A DNA stretch of 64,000 nucleotides from Epiperipatus broadwayi (lineage: Eukaryota; Onychophora; Udeonychophora; Euonychophora; Peripatidae), in contig JAQFVV010013349.1 in assembly GCA_028023455.1 (NCBI GenBank), positions 64,001 through 128,000 on the forward strand, in the 5' to 3' direction. Every line of letters starts with the position of its first letter. Position 1 is the first letter of the stretch. Shown piece by piece: positions 41,168 through 58,136 of this stretch. The translations under genes were made by a program, and so were the position numbers. The notes below the pieces were generated by a model. The model saw only the letters and a list, made by a program, of their open reading frames with translations. It had not been told where the DNA came from and did no database searches.

Positions 41168-41596
41168 CCATCTCTACACATATATGCTACAAGTGCTCAG
41201 ATATATATTAAGATAGCAAATCCTCTTACTTTAATGGAAAGGCTTTAATGTACTCCACACTCCAACTCTTCAACTGTCCATCCAATTGAAAATCTGATGA
41301 TGGAATGCTCAAAAACCACCCTTAGGCCGAGATTGTTGTCACACCCATGTTGACCTAAAGGTCAATCTGACCCCTAATGTACAGGACATAATCCATTAAA
41401 TACCTTTAGGTCAACATGGGTGTGACAACAATCTCAGCCTAAGGGCGGCCTTTGAGCATTCCATCATCAGATTATCAATTGGATGGACAGTTGAAGAGTT
41501 GGAGTGTGGAGTACATTGAAGCCTGTCCATTAAAGTAGGAGGATTTGCTATCTTAATATATGTCTGAGCACTTGTAGCATATATGTGTAGAGATGG

Positions 41597-41653
41597 TAAT
41601 CTGGACCAACTGATGATTGCTGGTTTAGCATGAAATATGTATATTGGTGATTA
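41597..41653 (+). ncRNA. Hammerhead ribozyme, type I, inverted B unit
   Basis: The outer stem I strand is TAATC (41597) and the inner one CCAA (41606). The core CTGATGA (41610-41616) fits the consensus exactly. Stem II is TGCT/AGCA with loop GGTTT (41618-41630), followed by GAAA at 41632. The 8 nt ATATGTAT (41635-41642) form stem III with one G-U. The cleavage base is A at 41643 (an NUH site). The returning strands TTGG (41644) and GATTA (41649) pair with CCAA and TAATC. As in family C, a U-U pair closes stem II on the core side and stem I has a one-base-against-several internal loop. The sequences differ but the architecture is the same. Confidence 0.75.
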
Positions 41654-41799
41654 TTTATCTTTTCGACATATGTGTGTTCAGGTGTATCAGTATTAGGAGA
41701 TAGTGTGTACAGTGGTGGGTCATGTGAAAGTATGTGCTCATACCCTGTCTATTACATATATAGACACATGTATATATAATCCTGTGTATTTCATCTATT

Positions 41800-41809
41800 A
41801 ATGAAGTTT
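41800..41809 (+). repeat. Target-site duplication, right
   Basis: AATGAAGTTT, after which the A unit continues as AAATAAACCTC. Confidence 0.8.
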
Positions 41810-42949
41810 AAATAAACCTCTTTAAACATGAAATAAGCATGTCACTATAATGCAGACTAATAAATAGTCATCTAAAACATTACTTAATGCAATATTTTTA
41901 AATTGTCCGATGTATTATTTAGAAATAATAAGCAAAATAGTGCCTAAAGCTAATCTAGAATAATGATGTAATTAGTTTTCAACCAGTACCCACCTAAACA
42001 TTCACAGTAAATATAGCAACCAATATTTCTAACTGCTGTCAATATTGGTTGCTATATATATTGTGAATGTTTAGGTGGTTACTGTTTGGAAACTAATTAC
42101 ATCATTATTCCAGATTAGCTTTAGTCACTATTTCGCTTATTATTTCTAAATAATACATGGGCAATTTAAAAGTATTGCATTAAGTAATGTTTTAGATGAC
42201 TATTCATTAGTCTGCATTATAGTGACATGTTTATTTCATGTTTAAAGAGGTTTATTTAAACTTCATTGTAACAATATTTCATACTCTGTAGTCAAGTTGC
42301 AATCTTTAAGTGTCCATATATATTCAATGGACCATTAGTAAGAATGGATTTCCATTCTTGCTATTAAAAGGTGTGAAGATTGTTTTGACAGCAGGTAAAA
42401 ATATTGGTTGCTATATTTACTGTGAATGTTTAGGTGGTTACTGGTTGGAAACTAATTACATTATTATTCCAGATTAGCTTTAGGCACTATTTCGCTTATT
42501 ATTTCTAAATAATACATGGGCAATTTAAAAGTATTGCATTAAGTAATGTTTTAGATGACTATTCATTAGTCTGCATTATAGTGACATGTTTATTTCATGT
42601 TTAAAGAGGTTTATTTAAACTTCATTGTAACAATATTTCATACTCTGTAGTCAAGTTGCAATCTTTAAGTGTCCATATATATTCAATGGACCATTAGTAA
42701 GAATGGATTTCCATTCTTGCTATTAAAAGGTGTGAAGATTGTTTTGACAGCAGGTAAAAATATTGGTTGCTATATTTACTGTGAATGTTTAGGTGGTTAC
42801 TGGTTGGAAACTAATTACATCATTATTCCAGATTAGCTTTAGGCACTATTTCGCTTATTATTTCTAAATAATACGTGTGCAATTTAAAAGTATTGCAATA
42901 AGTAATGTTTTAGATGACTATTTATTAGTCTGCATTATAGTGACATGTT

Positions 42950-42956
<7 letters not shown>

Positions 42957-43012
<56 letters not shown>
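42957..43012. repeat. (TA)n microsatellite
   Basis: TA array bounding the family A composite on the right. Confidence 0.95.
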
Positions 43013-43015
<3 letters not shown>

Positions 43016-43020
43016 TAATT

Positions 43021-43425
43021 AGATATATTTTAAAAAATTTATCCACTTAGTATCACTTTCAACAATCCTTGTAGTCTTTGTCAATTAACACTTTGAAAGG
43101 CTAATCTTCCTACAATTGTGTGTTCTTAATATTTGCTGCCTGCTTATTAATTATGTCATGTTTGTATTTGTAACGTAAATACAATAATGTTAAAAGTTTG
43201 CAAATTGAAAAAAATAACAACAAAAGAAAAATAAAAGAAGCTACTCTAATATACAAATACAATCATCACTAATTAACAGGTGGACAGCAAACGTTAGAAT
43301 CACAGAATTGTGGAAAGGTTAGCCTTTAAAATTGTTAGTTGTCAAAGACAACGAGGACAGCCGAAAGCACTCCTAAGTACATAAAATTTTTAAAATATAT
43401 CTGATTACTCTATTTATAAATAATC
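43021..43425. repeat. Inverted pair of PLE-type tail sequences
   Basis: 43050-43160 and 43265-43400 are diverged reverse complements (TTTGCTG.C..G.TTAATTA and its complement). Both match the tail of the PLE relic at 26420-26540. On the plus strand of the right copy the GTTGTCAAAGACAACGAGG phrase is followed by ACAGCC and GAAAGC, again resembling a worn hammerhead end. Confidence 0.65.

Positions 43426-43427
<2 letters not shown>

Positions 43428-43477
<50 letters not shown>
43428..43477. repeat. (TA)n microsatellite
   Basis: TA array between the PLE-tail pair and a diverged B copy. Confidence 0.95.
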
Positions 43478-43479
<2 letters not shown>

Positions 43480-43650
43480 AAGATGTTGGACTGTGCCGAA
43501 TGATAAATGCTGGTTCAACATGAAATACAGATATTGAAGATCATATATCTTTTTCACATTTGTATGGCCATGCCTACCAGTTGTTTGAAATAGGATGGAT
43601 GGCTGAAGAGAACATGAATGTCTGTGTTCAAATACCCTATGTAAAATATA
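43478..43650 (+). repeat. Diverged copy of family B
   Basis: Follows the inverted B unit at 41590-41760: AATGCTGGTTCAACATGAAAT matches TTGCTGGTTTAGCATGAAAT, then CATATATCTTTTTCACAT and a GTCTGTGTTCAAATACCCT-type end. The hammerhead core is lost (ATGATAA). It shows that B is a dispersed family and that this copy is old. Confidence 0.65.

Positions 43651-50076
<6,426 letters not shown>

Positions 50077-50140
<64 letters not shown>
50077..50140. repeat. (TA)n microsatellite
   Basis: TA array at the left edge of the gag-only LTR element. A matching TA run lies at its right edge (56706-56720), so the element probably landed in a TA array. Confidence 0.95.
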
Positions 50141-50143
<3 letters not shown>

Positions 50144-52609
50144 ACCGGTATAAATCCACCACGCTTACTCATACACAGTACCCGAGTTCAAACCCAGTCC
50201 ACATTTAAGAATAAATTCCAAAACGCCAACTAAATTCAAACCCAAACCCCGGTATGACTAACCGATGATGACTTTATAACAGCACGGGGTTATCCCTTTT
50301 CTAGCTCAGCTCAGAACATAGACTAATTCTTACAGTTAATGATATCTATATTTATTATACTCTAGATATTGGAACGGTCATTCATGTAACGTATATATTT
50401 AAGTTGCCAATACAGACAGTACGTGGCTACCTAGATTTAGAGAGTAATAAAGTGGAGGACACAAAAAGTAGATTAAATAAAGTGTTTAATAAGAAAAATA
50501 GAAACATATAAATATAGCGTTCAACAGTACGGTAAGACTTCCATGAATCCTCTTGTATTTAGCTACTAGTCTTTAGCGATCATTTTATCTAGTGAACAAA
50601 CTCATGCCAATAGCTGTGTAGTTAAATGGTTGACGAGTGGCTAAGAGAATCAGAGTATTTGAGCATTGAAAAGATATTTATCTACAGGTTTTTTTTATTA
50701 ACTTATTTTATTCGAATCGACTCGAGCCGTTACGTAGGTGAACAGTTGGATGTGGTTTTATATACATACAGCATGGAAGATAGATGTACTGGTGGTTGCC
50801 TATATTCAAGAGCCCTACAGTAATCACTTGCGGTGCATTAACGGAATACCGGGCGGCTTGTACTTTGACAAGGCTTAATGCCCCCAAGTAGCTCCGGGAC
50901 ACGACAACCAGCGGAGATCCTTTCGAACCCGGTGATCCAAGAGATTACCTGGGAAAGAAACTGCTTTCATTCCCCAATGGTAGTATGGCGAGACGCTAAC
51001 TTCAGCGAAGGGAAGGCATTGCCACAGTCATCAAGGACGAGTACTTGAAGTGGGTTTTTAAAAGAAATTATACAAAACCGGGAATCTGTTCGTCTATTTC
51101 TATGCCACAGGCCGAGGTCCTTATCCCAATAAAATATAGCGGAATTAAACTGACCGCGAAAACAATAATAAATTACATTTACTCTGAAACCCCTAACCCT
51201 CCAGGTTGACAGGCGGTAGCGATAGTATCAAATTATACAGTGACTTATTTCTCATAATCATACATGACATTAATATAACACTTTGAAATCAATATATATA
51301 TTTAAAATTGAACCTTAGATTGCAACGATATGACAGCTTAAAATAGAATAAAAAAAAAAAGGATTTAACATTTACCAACTCGAAATATAAAAGAATATTT
51401 AATTCAGAAAACGAAATTACTTTTAAAATAACTTGATCATTATTGTACACTAGTTTACACAGAGTTGGGAAATATTACTATTGGCATCGTTTGTTTATGG
51501 AATACGCAACACAAAAAAAAACATAAATGCATTCATTTAAAGTATTAGTACTATTAATTACAATTTATATAAATTATTCGAAAGACTAGAGCGGAGGACT
51601 AAAAGAAAAGAAAATTTACTGACAGGTTAAACAATAGCATTATAAACGACATAAAAACTTACATGTAATTTATTTGATTGATAACATTAAGCTCGGGAGA
51701 AAGTTAAAAGTTCGTGTAACACAGTTACTCTTCTTTCTTCATCCGGCTTGGCTTTTCCCGATTGATATTTCCGACGAACGTAGGCGCACATTTTGAAAGT
51801 TATTTGCAAGGCATTGTCAATTTGGAGATTGGAAGCTGGAAACTATGAAGCACATACAACACGATCAGTCAGCGGCACGAAGATTCAATTTGGCAGGACA
51901 GAGATCAGCTCCTGTCACTTAGCCCATCAACATTGCGGTTTACAGGTAAGCTTCTTAACAAAATTATAGGAATTACTCTAGCAGCCGCAGTGCTGTATTA
52001 AGACTACCTCTCTCAACCACGTCAAAAGTTAGAATGAGTTTTTCTCTAATATGGCCACGATTGACCTTTCCGCCTGGTTTTTGTGTTTAGCTCCTCCTAC
52101 TTTCTCTAGCTTCCAGCCATCCAGCTTGACCATACAACATTAATTATCCCTTCCATTGTCCTTTTACTTTAAACGCAATTTTTAAATTGACACAGTAATT
52201 ACAAATCCACATTCCTTATCTATTTCGAATACAATTTAATTACTCTGTACATTTGTGTAATTTAGATTTTAATTAAAAACACTGATCAAAGGAATGTGAC
52301 TTTTGATCAGTATTTTTAAACGACTTTGTACAATTTTAAAAAAAAACTAAAATTCAAACCAATACGCCCGAAATGAACTTTAAATTAAATTGATATACTC
52401 TCACAAACCACGCACACACGAATATCATTTCATGGTTTGTGACATTTATATACGGAATCTTACGTATTGATTTACAAAACATAAAATATATACTAATTTT
52501 TTTTATTATGACTGAAAATAGACAAATCTCACTGCGGGCGGATAGTAGTTTGAATTACCGTACTTAAAACACATGAAACGAAGATCGGTTCTTCGATCTG
52601 TCTGTTTCA
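50141..52609 (-). repeat. 3' LTR of the gag-only element
   Basis: Shared with the other LTR over 50252-52609. The outer 111 bp (50141-50251, ending in TACCGGTACA on the minus strand) are present only here. Calling them LTR rests on the TG...CA ends and the flanking TA array. Confidence 0.75.
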
Positions 52610-52619
52610 TTTCTTCTCA
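52610..52619 (-). promoter_or_regulatory. Polypurine tract
   Basis: On the minus strand TGAGAAGAAA lies directly before the TGAAACAG start of the 3' LTR, the position where plus-strand DNA synthesis is primed in LTR elements. Confidence 0.6.
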
Positions 52620-52825
52620 CTTTATAAAAAAAACAACAAAAAAAAAATGATTATACATAAATCTCTGGTTAACATTTTTTTCAACATTTGATTGACCTCG
52701 GAGAACAGTCTGGGTGAGGGTTTGAAATTAAATATTTACAAAATTGGGTGAATTACCGTAGTTTCTTTACTCATCATCATATGCATGTCACAGTGGTCGC
52801 TTACCGGGTTATCATTTTGTTATTT

Positions 52826-53980
52826 CTACCTTCTCCCTGGGTCGGGAGGTATATAGGGTTTTAATGGCCTGGTATTATAACTACACTGTTCCCATTCCCT
52901 TTTTGTTGGATACAAGTCCCCATAGTCGACCTGGTTTAGCAGTTCTACAGCTTTTTCGAACGACATGGGGCAACTCCCCAGCATTATCCTTCGCACCCAC
53001 GGTGGTAGGTTATGCACGACGATACGAGTAATGTGCTGCTCCGTGTAGTTAAAAGCGGTGAGGGATTTAAATATCATTGCTTGGTGCGTGAAGAAGGCTG
53101 CAAAACTCTGTCTGCTACTTTCGTCGTACTTCAAATTCGAGAACTTGTGTAACAGTCCCTCCTGTTTCTCCACACTCCAATACCTTTTCAAAATGGCTTC
53201 TTTGTAGCCTCGCATCGTACTCGGTGGTTGTTTCAATAATTTCCACCATGCCTTCGCCGATTCCCTCAGATAATGGCTGGCGACCGTTACCCTCTCCTTT
53301 TCACTCATCGGGTGGAAGCACAGAAATTCTCTAATGCTGTCCAGATGCACAGCTGGATTTTCCCCGGGGTCTCCTCGAAACGTCTGAATCTGGATAGATG
53401 ATCCCACGTGAGGAATGTTAATCACCTTTGTTGGTGTGTCTACAACCTGCTCTCTTTTTATTTCTTTTTCTTTGACGCTAGTCCCAATTGTCACTATTAG
53501 GTTTTCTCGCTGGCCCTGCGCCTCAGTTTGCCTTTCTACTTCAGTATTTCCGATGTCTAGGACCTGGCCTGTATTCTCTTCGATAGCTACTTCGCTCAGA
53601 GTGTCTAATCCCATCGGAATGGTTTGGTCCTCTTCTCCCTTCCTCGCACTAACATTTGCTTTACCTTCCCTATTTGTTTTAACGTCCGACCCCATACGCC
53701 CTTCTTCAATCCTTAACATCCTCGCCATCATCGCCATCATGATCTTCCTGTCCTCCCTCATCTCCTCGAGGATCGCGTCAAACTTCCTATCGCGATCGCG
53801 CTTCCTCTGTTTGGCGTTCCTCTCTGATCGTCCAAAACCTTTTTTTTTATCCTGAAACTTCTTAAACACAATTTCGTGGTCACTGAATGTGTCCGACGTC
53901 TCTGCACCCGTCGCGGACACATGCTCGCTTCCTTCTATTTCTGCCATTTCCTGTTCGTTTTTACTTATAAATATCTCCAT
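52826..53980 (-). CDS. gag: Gag-like protein of an LTR retrotransposon, intact
   Basis: An uninterrupted frame of 413 codons (52826-54067), of which the first ATGs are at 54025, 53983, 53980 and 53947. I chose 53980 because ATGATGG gives a good start context; 53947 (GAAATGGC) is equally good. The first third is charged and likely coiled (RKFDAILEEMREDRKIMMAMM). The second half matches retrotransposon Gag (capsid): FRGDPGENPAVHLDSI, SHYLRESAKAWWKLL, YKEAILKRYWSVEKQEGLL and LPPWVRRIML, in family order. It should package element RNA in cytoplasmic particles. No CCHC zinc knuckle is visible; the protein ends with a basic, Pro-rich PLKPYIPPDPGRR. The frame is open although no pol is present. Confidence 0.8.
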   Translation of the reverse strand: MEIFISKNEQEMAEIEGSEHVSATGAETSDTFSDHEIVFKKFQDKKKGFGRSERNAKQRKRDRDRKFDAILEEMREDRKIMMAMMARMLRIEEGRMGSDVKTNREGKANVSARKGEEDQTIPMGLDTLSEVAIEENTGQVLDIGNTEVERQTEAQGQRENLIVTIGTSVKEKEIKREQVVDTPTKVINIPHVGSSIQIQTFRGDPGENPAVHLDSIREFLCFHPMSEKERVTVASHYLRESAKAWWKLLKQPPSTMRGYKEAILKRYWSVEKQEGLLHKFSNLKYDESSRQSFAAFFTHQAMIFKSLTAFNYTEQHITRIVVHNLPPWVRRIMLGSCPMSFEKAVELLNQVDYGDLYPTKREWEQCSYNTRPLKPYIPPDPGRR

Positions 53981-54067
53981 CATAAGAATTCGCTTTGTAC
54001 AACACTTTGATTTGTATAGATACATAAAGATACTGATCCCTGCTCCTAGTGCCAAATCCTCCCCCAC

Positions 54068-54347
54068 TGCTGATACTGTTTGTGTGGCTTCCTTCCTTTC
54101 TCTCTTTTCTTCCTTCGCCTACGTTCCGTCTGGTTTCTGTTATCCAAGTTTTTCACTGTTAATATTTTTTTTTATTTTTTTATTTAAGTATATGCAACAT
54201 GACATGTTTAAATCCTTACAAAAAAAATTACAGGGAAAAAAAAAACTTAATTTCACCCAGTTCGCACTGTTCTCCTCAGTCCTATAATATAAACATATTA
54301 ATAATGGGTACAGAACATAGTATATATTTTTTTTTTTATTTCTGTCA
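54068..54347 (-). other. Leader between 5' LTR and gag
   Basis: AT-rich with long A/T runs. A GGAGAACAGT...CTGGGTGA phrase on the minus strand near 54255-54286 recurs on the opposite strand at 52701-52726, forming an inverted pair around gag. Confidence 0.4.
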
Positions 54348-56705
54348 GTATGACTAACCGATGATGACTTTATAACAGCACGGGGTTATCCCTTTTCTAG
54401 CTCAGCTCAGAACATAGACTAATTCTTACAGTTAATGATATCTATATTTATTATACTCTAGATATTGGAACGGTCATTCATGTAACATATATATTTAAGT
54501 TGCCAATACAGACAGTACGTGGCTACCTAGATTTAGAGAGTAATAAAGTGGAGGACACAAAAAGTAGATTAAATAAAGTGTTTAATAAGAAAAATAGAAA
54601 CATATAAATATAGCGTTCAACAGTACGGTAAGACTTCCATGAATCCTCTTGTATTTAGCTACTAGTCTTTAGCGATCATTTTATCTAGTGAACAAACTCA
54701 TGCCAATAGCTGTGTAGTTAAATGGTTGACGAGTGGCTAAGAGAATCAGAGTATTTGAGCATTGAAAAGATATTTATCTACAGGTTTTTTTTTATTAACT
54801 TATTTTATTCGAATCGACTCGAGCCGTTACGTAGGCGAACAGTTGGATGTGGTTTTATATACATACAGCATGGAAGATAGATGTACTGGTGGTTGCCTAT
54901 ATTCAAGAGCCCTACAGTAATCACTTGCGGTGCATTAATGGAATACCGGGCGGCTTGTACTTTGACAAGGCTTAATGCCCCCAAGTAGCTCCGGGACACG
55001 ACAACCAGCCGAGATCCTTTCAAACCCGGTGATCCAAGAGATTACCTGGGAAAGAAACTGCTTTCATTCCCCAATGGTAGTATGGTGAGACGCTAACTTC
55101 AGCGAAGGGAAGGCATTGCCACAGACATCAAGGACGAGTACTTGAAGTGGGTTTTTAAAAGAAATTATACAAAACCGGGAATCTGTTCGTCTATTTCTAC
55201 GCCACAGGCCAAGGTCCTTATCCCAATAAAATATAGCAGAATTAAACTGACCGCGAAAACAATAATAAATTACATTTACTCTGAAACCCCTAACCCTCCA
55301 GGTTGACAGGCGGTAGCGATAGTATCAAATTATACAGTGACTTATTTCTCATAATCATACATGACATTAATATAACACTTTGAAATCAATATATATATTT
55401 AAAATTGAACCTTAGATTGCAACGATATGACAGCTTAAAATAGAATAAAAAAAAAAGGATTTAACATTTACCAACTCGAAATATAAAAGAATATTTAATT
55501 CAGAAAACGAAATTACTTTTAAAATAACTTGATCATTATTGTACACTAGTTTACACAGAGTTGGGAAATATTACTATTGGCATCGTTTGTTTATGGAATA
55601 CGCAACACAAAAAAAAACATAAATGCATTCATTTAAAGTATTAGTACTATTAATTACAATTTATATAAATTATTCGAAAGACTAGAGTGGAGGACTAAAA
55701 GAAAAGAAAATTTACTGACAGGTTAAACAATAGCATTATAAACGACATAAAAACTTACATGTAATTTATTTGATTGATAACATTAAGCTCGGGAGAAAGT
55801 TAAAAGTTCGTGTAACACAGTTACTCTTCTTTCTTCATCCGGCTTGGCTTTTCCCGATTGATATTTCCGACGAACGTAGGCGCGCATTTTGAAAGTTATT
55901 TGCAAGGCATTGTCAATTTGGAGATTGGAAGCTGGAAACTATGAAGCACATACAACACGATCAGTCAGCGGCACGAAGATTCAATTTGGCAGGACAGAGA
56001 TCAGCTCCTGTCACTTAGCCCATCAACATTGCGGTTTACAGGTAAGCTTCTTAACAAAATTATAGGAATTACTCTAGCAGCTGCAGTGCTGTATTAAGAC
56101 TACCTCTCTCAACCACGTCAAAAGTTAGAATGAGTTTTTCTCTAATATGGCCACGATTGACCTTTCCGCCTGGTTTTTGTGTTTAGCTCCTCCTACTTTC
56201 TCTAGCTTCCAGCCATCCAGCTTGACCATACAACATTAATTATCCCTTCCATTGTCCTTTTACTTTAAACACAATTTTTAAATTGACACAGTAATTACAA
56301 ATCCACATTCCTTATCTATTTCGAATACAATTTAATTACTCTGTACATTTGTGTAATTTAGATTTTAATTAAAAACACTGATCAAAGGAATGTGACTTTT
56401 GATCAGTATTTTTAAATGACTTTGTACAATTTTAAAAAAAAACTAAAATTCAAACCAATACGCCCGAAATGAACTTTAAATTAAATTGATATACTCTCAC
56501 AAACCACGCACACACGAATATCATTTCATGGTTTGTGACATTTATATACGGAATCTTACGTATTGATTTACAAAACATAAAATATATACTAATTTTTTTT
56601 ATTATGACTGAAAATAGACAAATCTCACTGCGGGCGGATAGTAGTTTGAATTACCGTACTTAAAACACATGAAACGAAGATCGGTTCTTCGATCTGTCTG
56701 TTTCA
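54348..56705 (-). repeat. 5' LTR of the gag-only element (3' end deleted)
   Basis: Begins TGAAACAG at 56705 and loses identity at 54348 (GTTAGTCATAC), then passes directly into internal sequence without an obvious tRNA-primer site. The deletion probably removed the LTR end and the primer-binding site. Confidence 0.8.
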
Positions 56706-56720
56706 ATATATATATATATA
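56706..56720. repeat. (TA)n run between two LTR elements
   Basis: Short TA run separating the gag-only element from the next LTR. Confidence 0.85.
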
Positions 56721-57113
56721 ATGGGACAACACTATCAACCTTACCTGCCATACTCTGTTGCGGCATCAGATACAATGGTAGATCATACCCAGATGTCCCA
56801 GTCCGAAAATACACTTGGACATTTCTATCAAATGTAACATCTTCATGCCTAACACATTGTGTGCCAGATATAATGGAACCCGCCACCTCAAAGTTAATGG
56901 TGCCATATTTACAAGAACCACAATGACTGAATATGACAAAGTAATTGGATAACTTGGATGAAATGTGCCAACCTACTACAACAAGTCATATCATAACTTT
57001 GTGATTCGACAACACATTTGGGTGTGTCAGATGTTTCAGGATTAGCAATGACAGGTAATAAAGGGAGCACGTCTCACAACTATCAGATCTGAACCTTCAA
57101 ATATGATGCTACA
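56717..57113 (-). repeat. 3' LTR (part comparable with the right copy)
   Basis: ATGGGACAACACTATCAACC at 56721 through TTCAAATATGATGCTA at 57113 matches 63595-64000. The LTR probably continues past 57113, but the partner sequence is outside the window. About 15 bp are absent here near 56920 relative to the right copy. Confidence 0.75.
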
Positions 57114-58081
57114 GATGTTACAATGAAATGCCCAGTTCCAAGTCACATGTACTTTTAATATACTATCCTATAATTTACTTTAAAATATTTCAACTAAACC
57201 TAGACCAGTGCATATTCATACATTTCCCTTTTAAGCCCCATTACACCACGGAATTTGAACTCAGGGAGTTCTTACAATCAACTCTCTTCAGGGATGGACC
57301 TACTCAATTTTAAACAAATTAGGCTTATGTATAAGCATAGTTATAGGAACATACTGATGATGATCAATTACTTGTTAAAGCAATATTTAATGATGATGAT
57401 AATCATCAAACCTATAATACTGTAAACGCACCGTGTGATGATAATGATGAATATCTGTTGGTATAAATGTATAGTGATGATGGTGATGACCAAACAGAGA
57501 TCAGATTGATTTAAACAACTAATTTATTAACAACATATATAAAAAATATAACTATTTACAAGCAAGAAATAATAAGATAAATTAATATTTAGTTATAATA
57601 AAAAATACTAATGGTTTCTTTATCATCTTGGTGACTTCATACAAGAAATAAAAACACAATAGTTGACTCCTATTAGATACAATATTATTCTCTGATTCAT
57701 TAAATATATACATAACACAAGATAGAGAAAATCATAATAAAAGTTCATTACTTATAAAACTACTCATTAAAATAATTGTTACAGTATTTATAAGTTAAAT
57801 TAAATATATTATCATTATGACTGCCCACTCCCATTTATCTATATGTCGGTTAAGGTTATGGTAGAAATTAATGATAGATAAAGACCATTTATTCGGGAGG
57901 ATTAATCATAAATTCAGAATAAATAAAACAACAAGAAAAGATTAGTAACATTGATTAGTATATTGTCTCAAAGTCTTACTCTCAATATTATATATGTAAA
58001 AGTCTTACTTGAGAGGAGATCACCTGGATGGGTTATTGTGGACTTCTAGAGGAATCAAAAAATTTACTTTATTAAAAAAAA

Positions 58082-58083
<2 letters not shown>

Positions 58084-58132
<49 letters not shown>
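58084..58132. repeat. (TA)n microsatellite
   Basis: TA array of about 49 bp. Confidence 0.95.

Positions 58133-58136
<4 letters not shown>

Larger units (their letters stand above)
40094..41799. mobile_element. Family B composite: ribozyme-bearing tandem units, retrozyme-like
   Basis: Direct units begin with AATAGACAGG at 40094 (472 bp), 40566 (445 bp) and 41011 (broken at 41402). An inverted copy follows from 41403 to 41799. The composite sits inside a family A unit and is flanked by AATGAAGTTT on both sides (40084-40093 and 41800-41809), a 10-bp target duplication. The outermost bases are AATAGA on the left and TCTATT on the right, a 6-bp terminal inverted repeat. Each unit holds a hammerhead motif. 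The copies differ by a few percent, so it is older than composite C. Confidence 0.82.
39533..42956. mobile_element. Family A composite: 360-bp units, direct then inverted
   Basis: Direct copies begin at 39533 and 39893 (period 360). The second is cut at 40093 by the B composite and resumes at 41800-42041. The orientation then flips: inverted copies begin at 42042, 42401 and 42760 (period 359) and stop at a TA array at 42956. The junction leaves a loop of about 15 nt between CAACCAATAT and ATATTGGTTG. No ORF was found. I searched for a hammerhead and found only TTGAC-TAC-AGA-GTA-T-GAAAT flanked by pairing AACTT/AAGTT, which lacks a proper CUGANGA. Confidence 0.85.
50141..56705 (-). mobile_element. 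LTR retrotransposon with very long LTRs and gag only
   Basis: Two direct repeats (50252-52609 and 54348-56705, constant offset of 4096) flank 1.74 kb of internal DNA with one gag ORF on the minus strand. In element orientation the LTR starts TGAAACAGACAG. The outer copy ends ACCGGTACA beside the left TA array, giving proper TG...CA ends, whereas the 5' LTR copy lacks the last 111 bp or so. A purine tract precedes the 3' LTR. I found no protease, RT, RNase H or integrase, so the element must depend on enzymes from elsewhere. The LTRs are nearly identical (about 15 substitutions by eye over 2.36 kb), so the insertion is recent. Confidence 0.8.

Noticed and set aside
50626-50902. Small ORFs of 64-72 residues repeated at 50.7 and 54.9 kb
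   Set aside because: They lie inside the two LTRs and are duplicated only because the LTR is.
53415-54287. Plus-strand ORFs opposite gag (146 and 132 residues)
   Set aside because: They are antisense to the gag frame, Ser/Leu-rich, and match no family; the minus-strand gag explains the openness.
56602-56926. ORFs of 85-94 residues across the LTR boundary
   Set aside because: They run across the join of two different elements and the TA run, so cannot be a real gene; the 63554-63817 ORF is the partner LTR.
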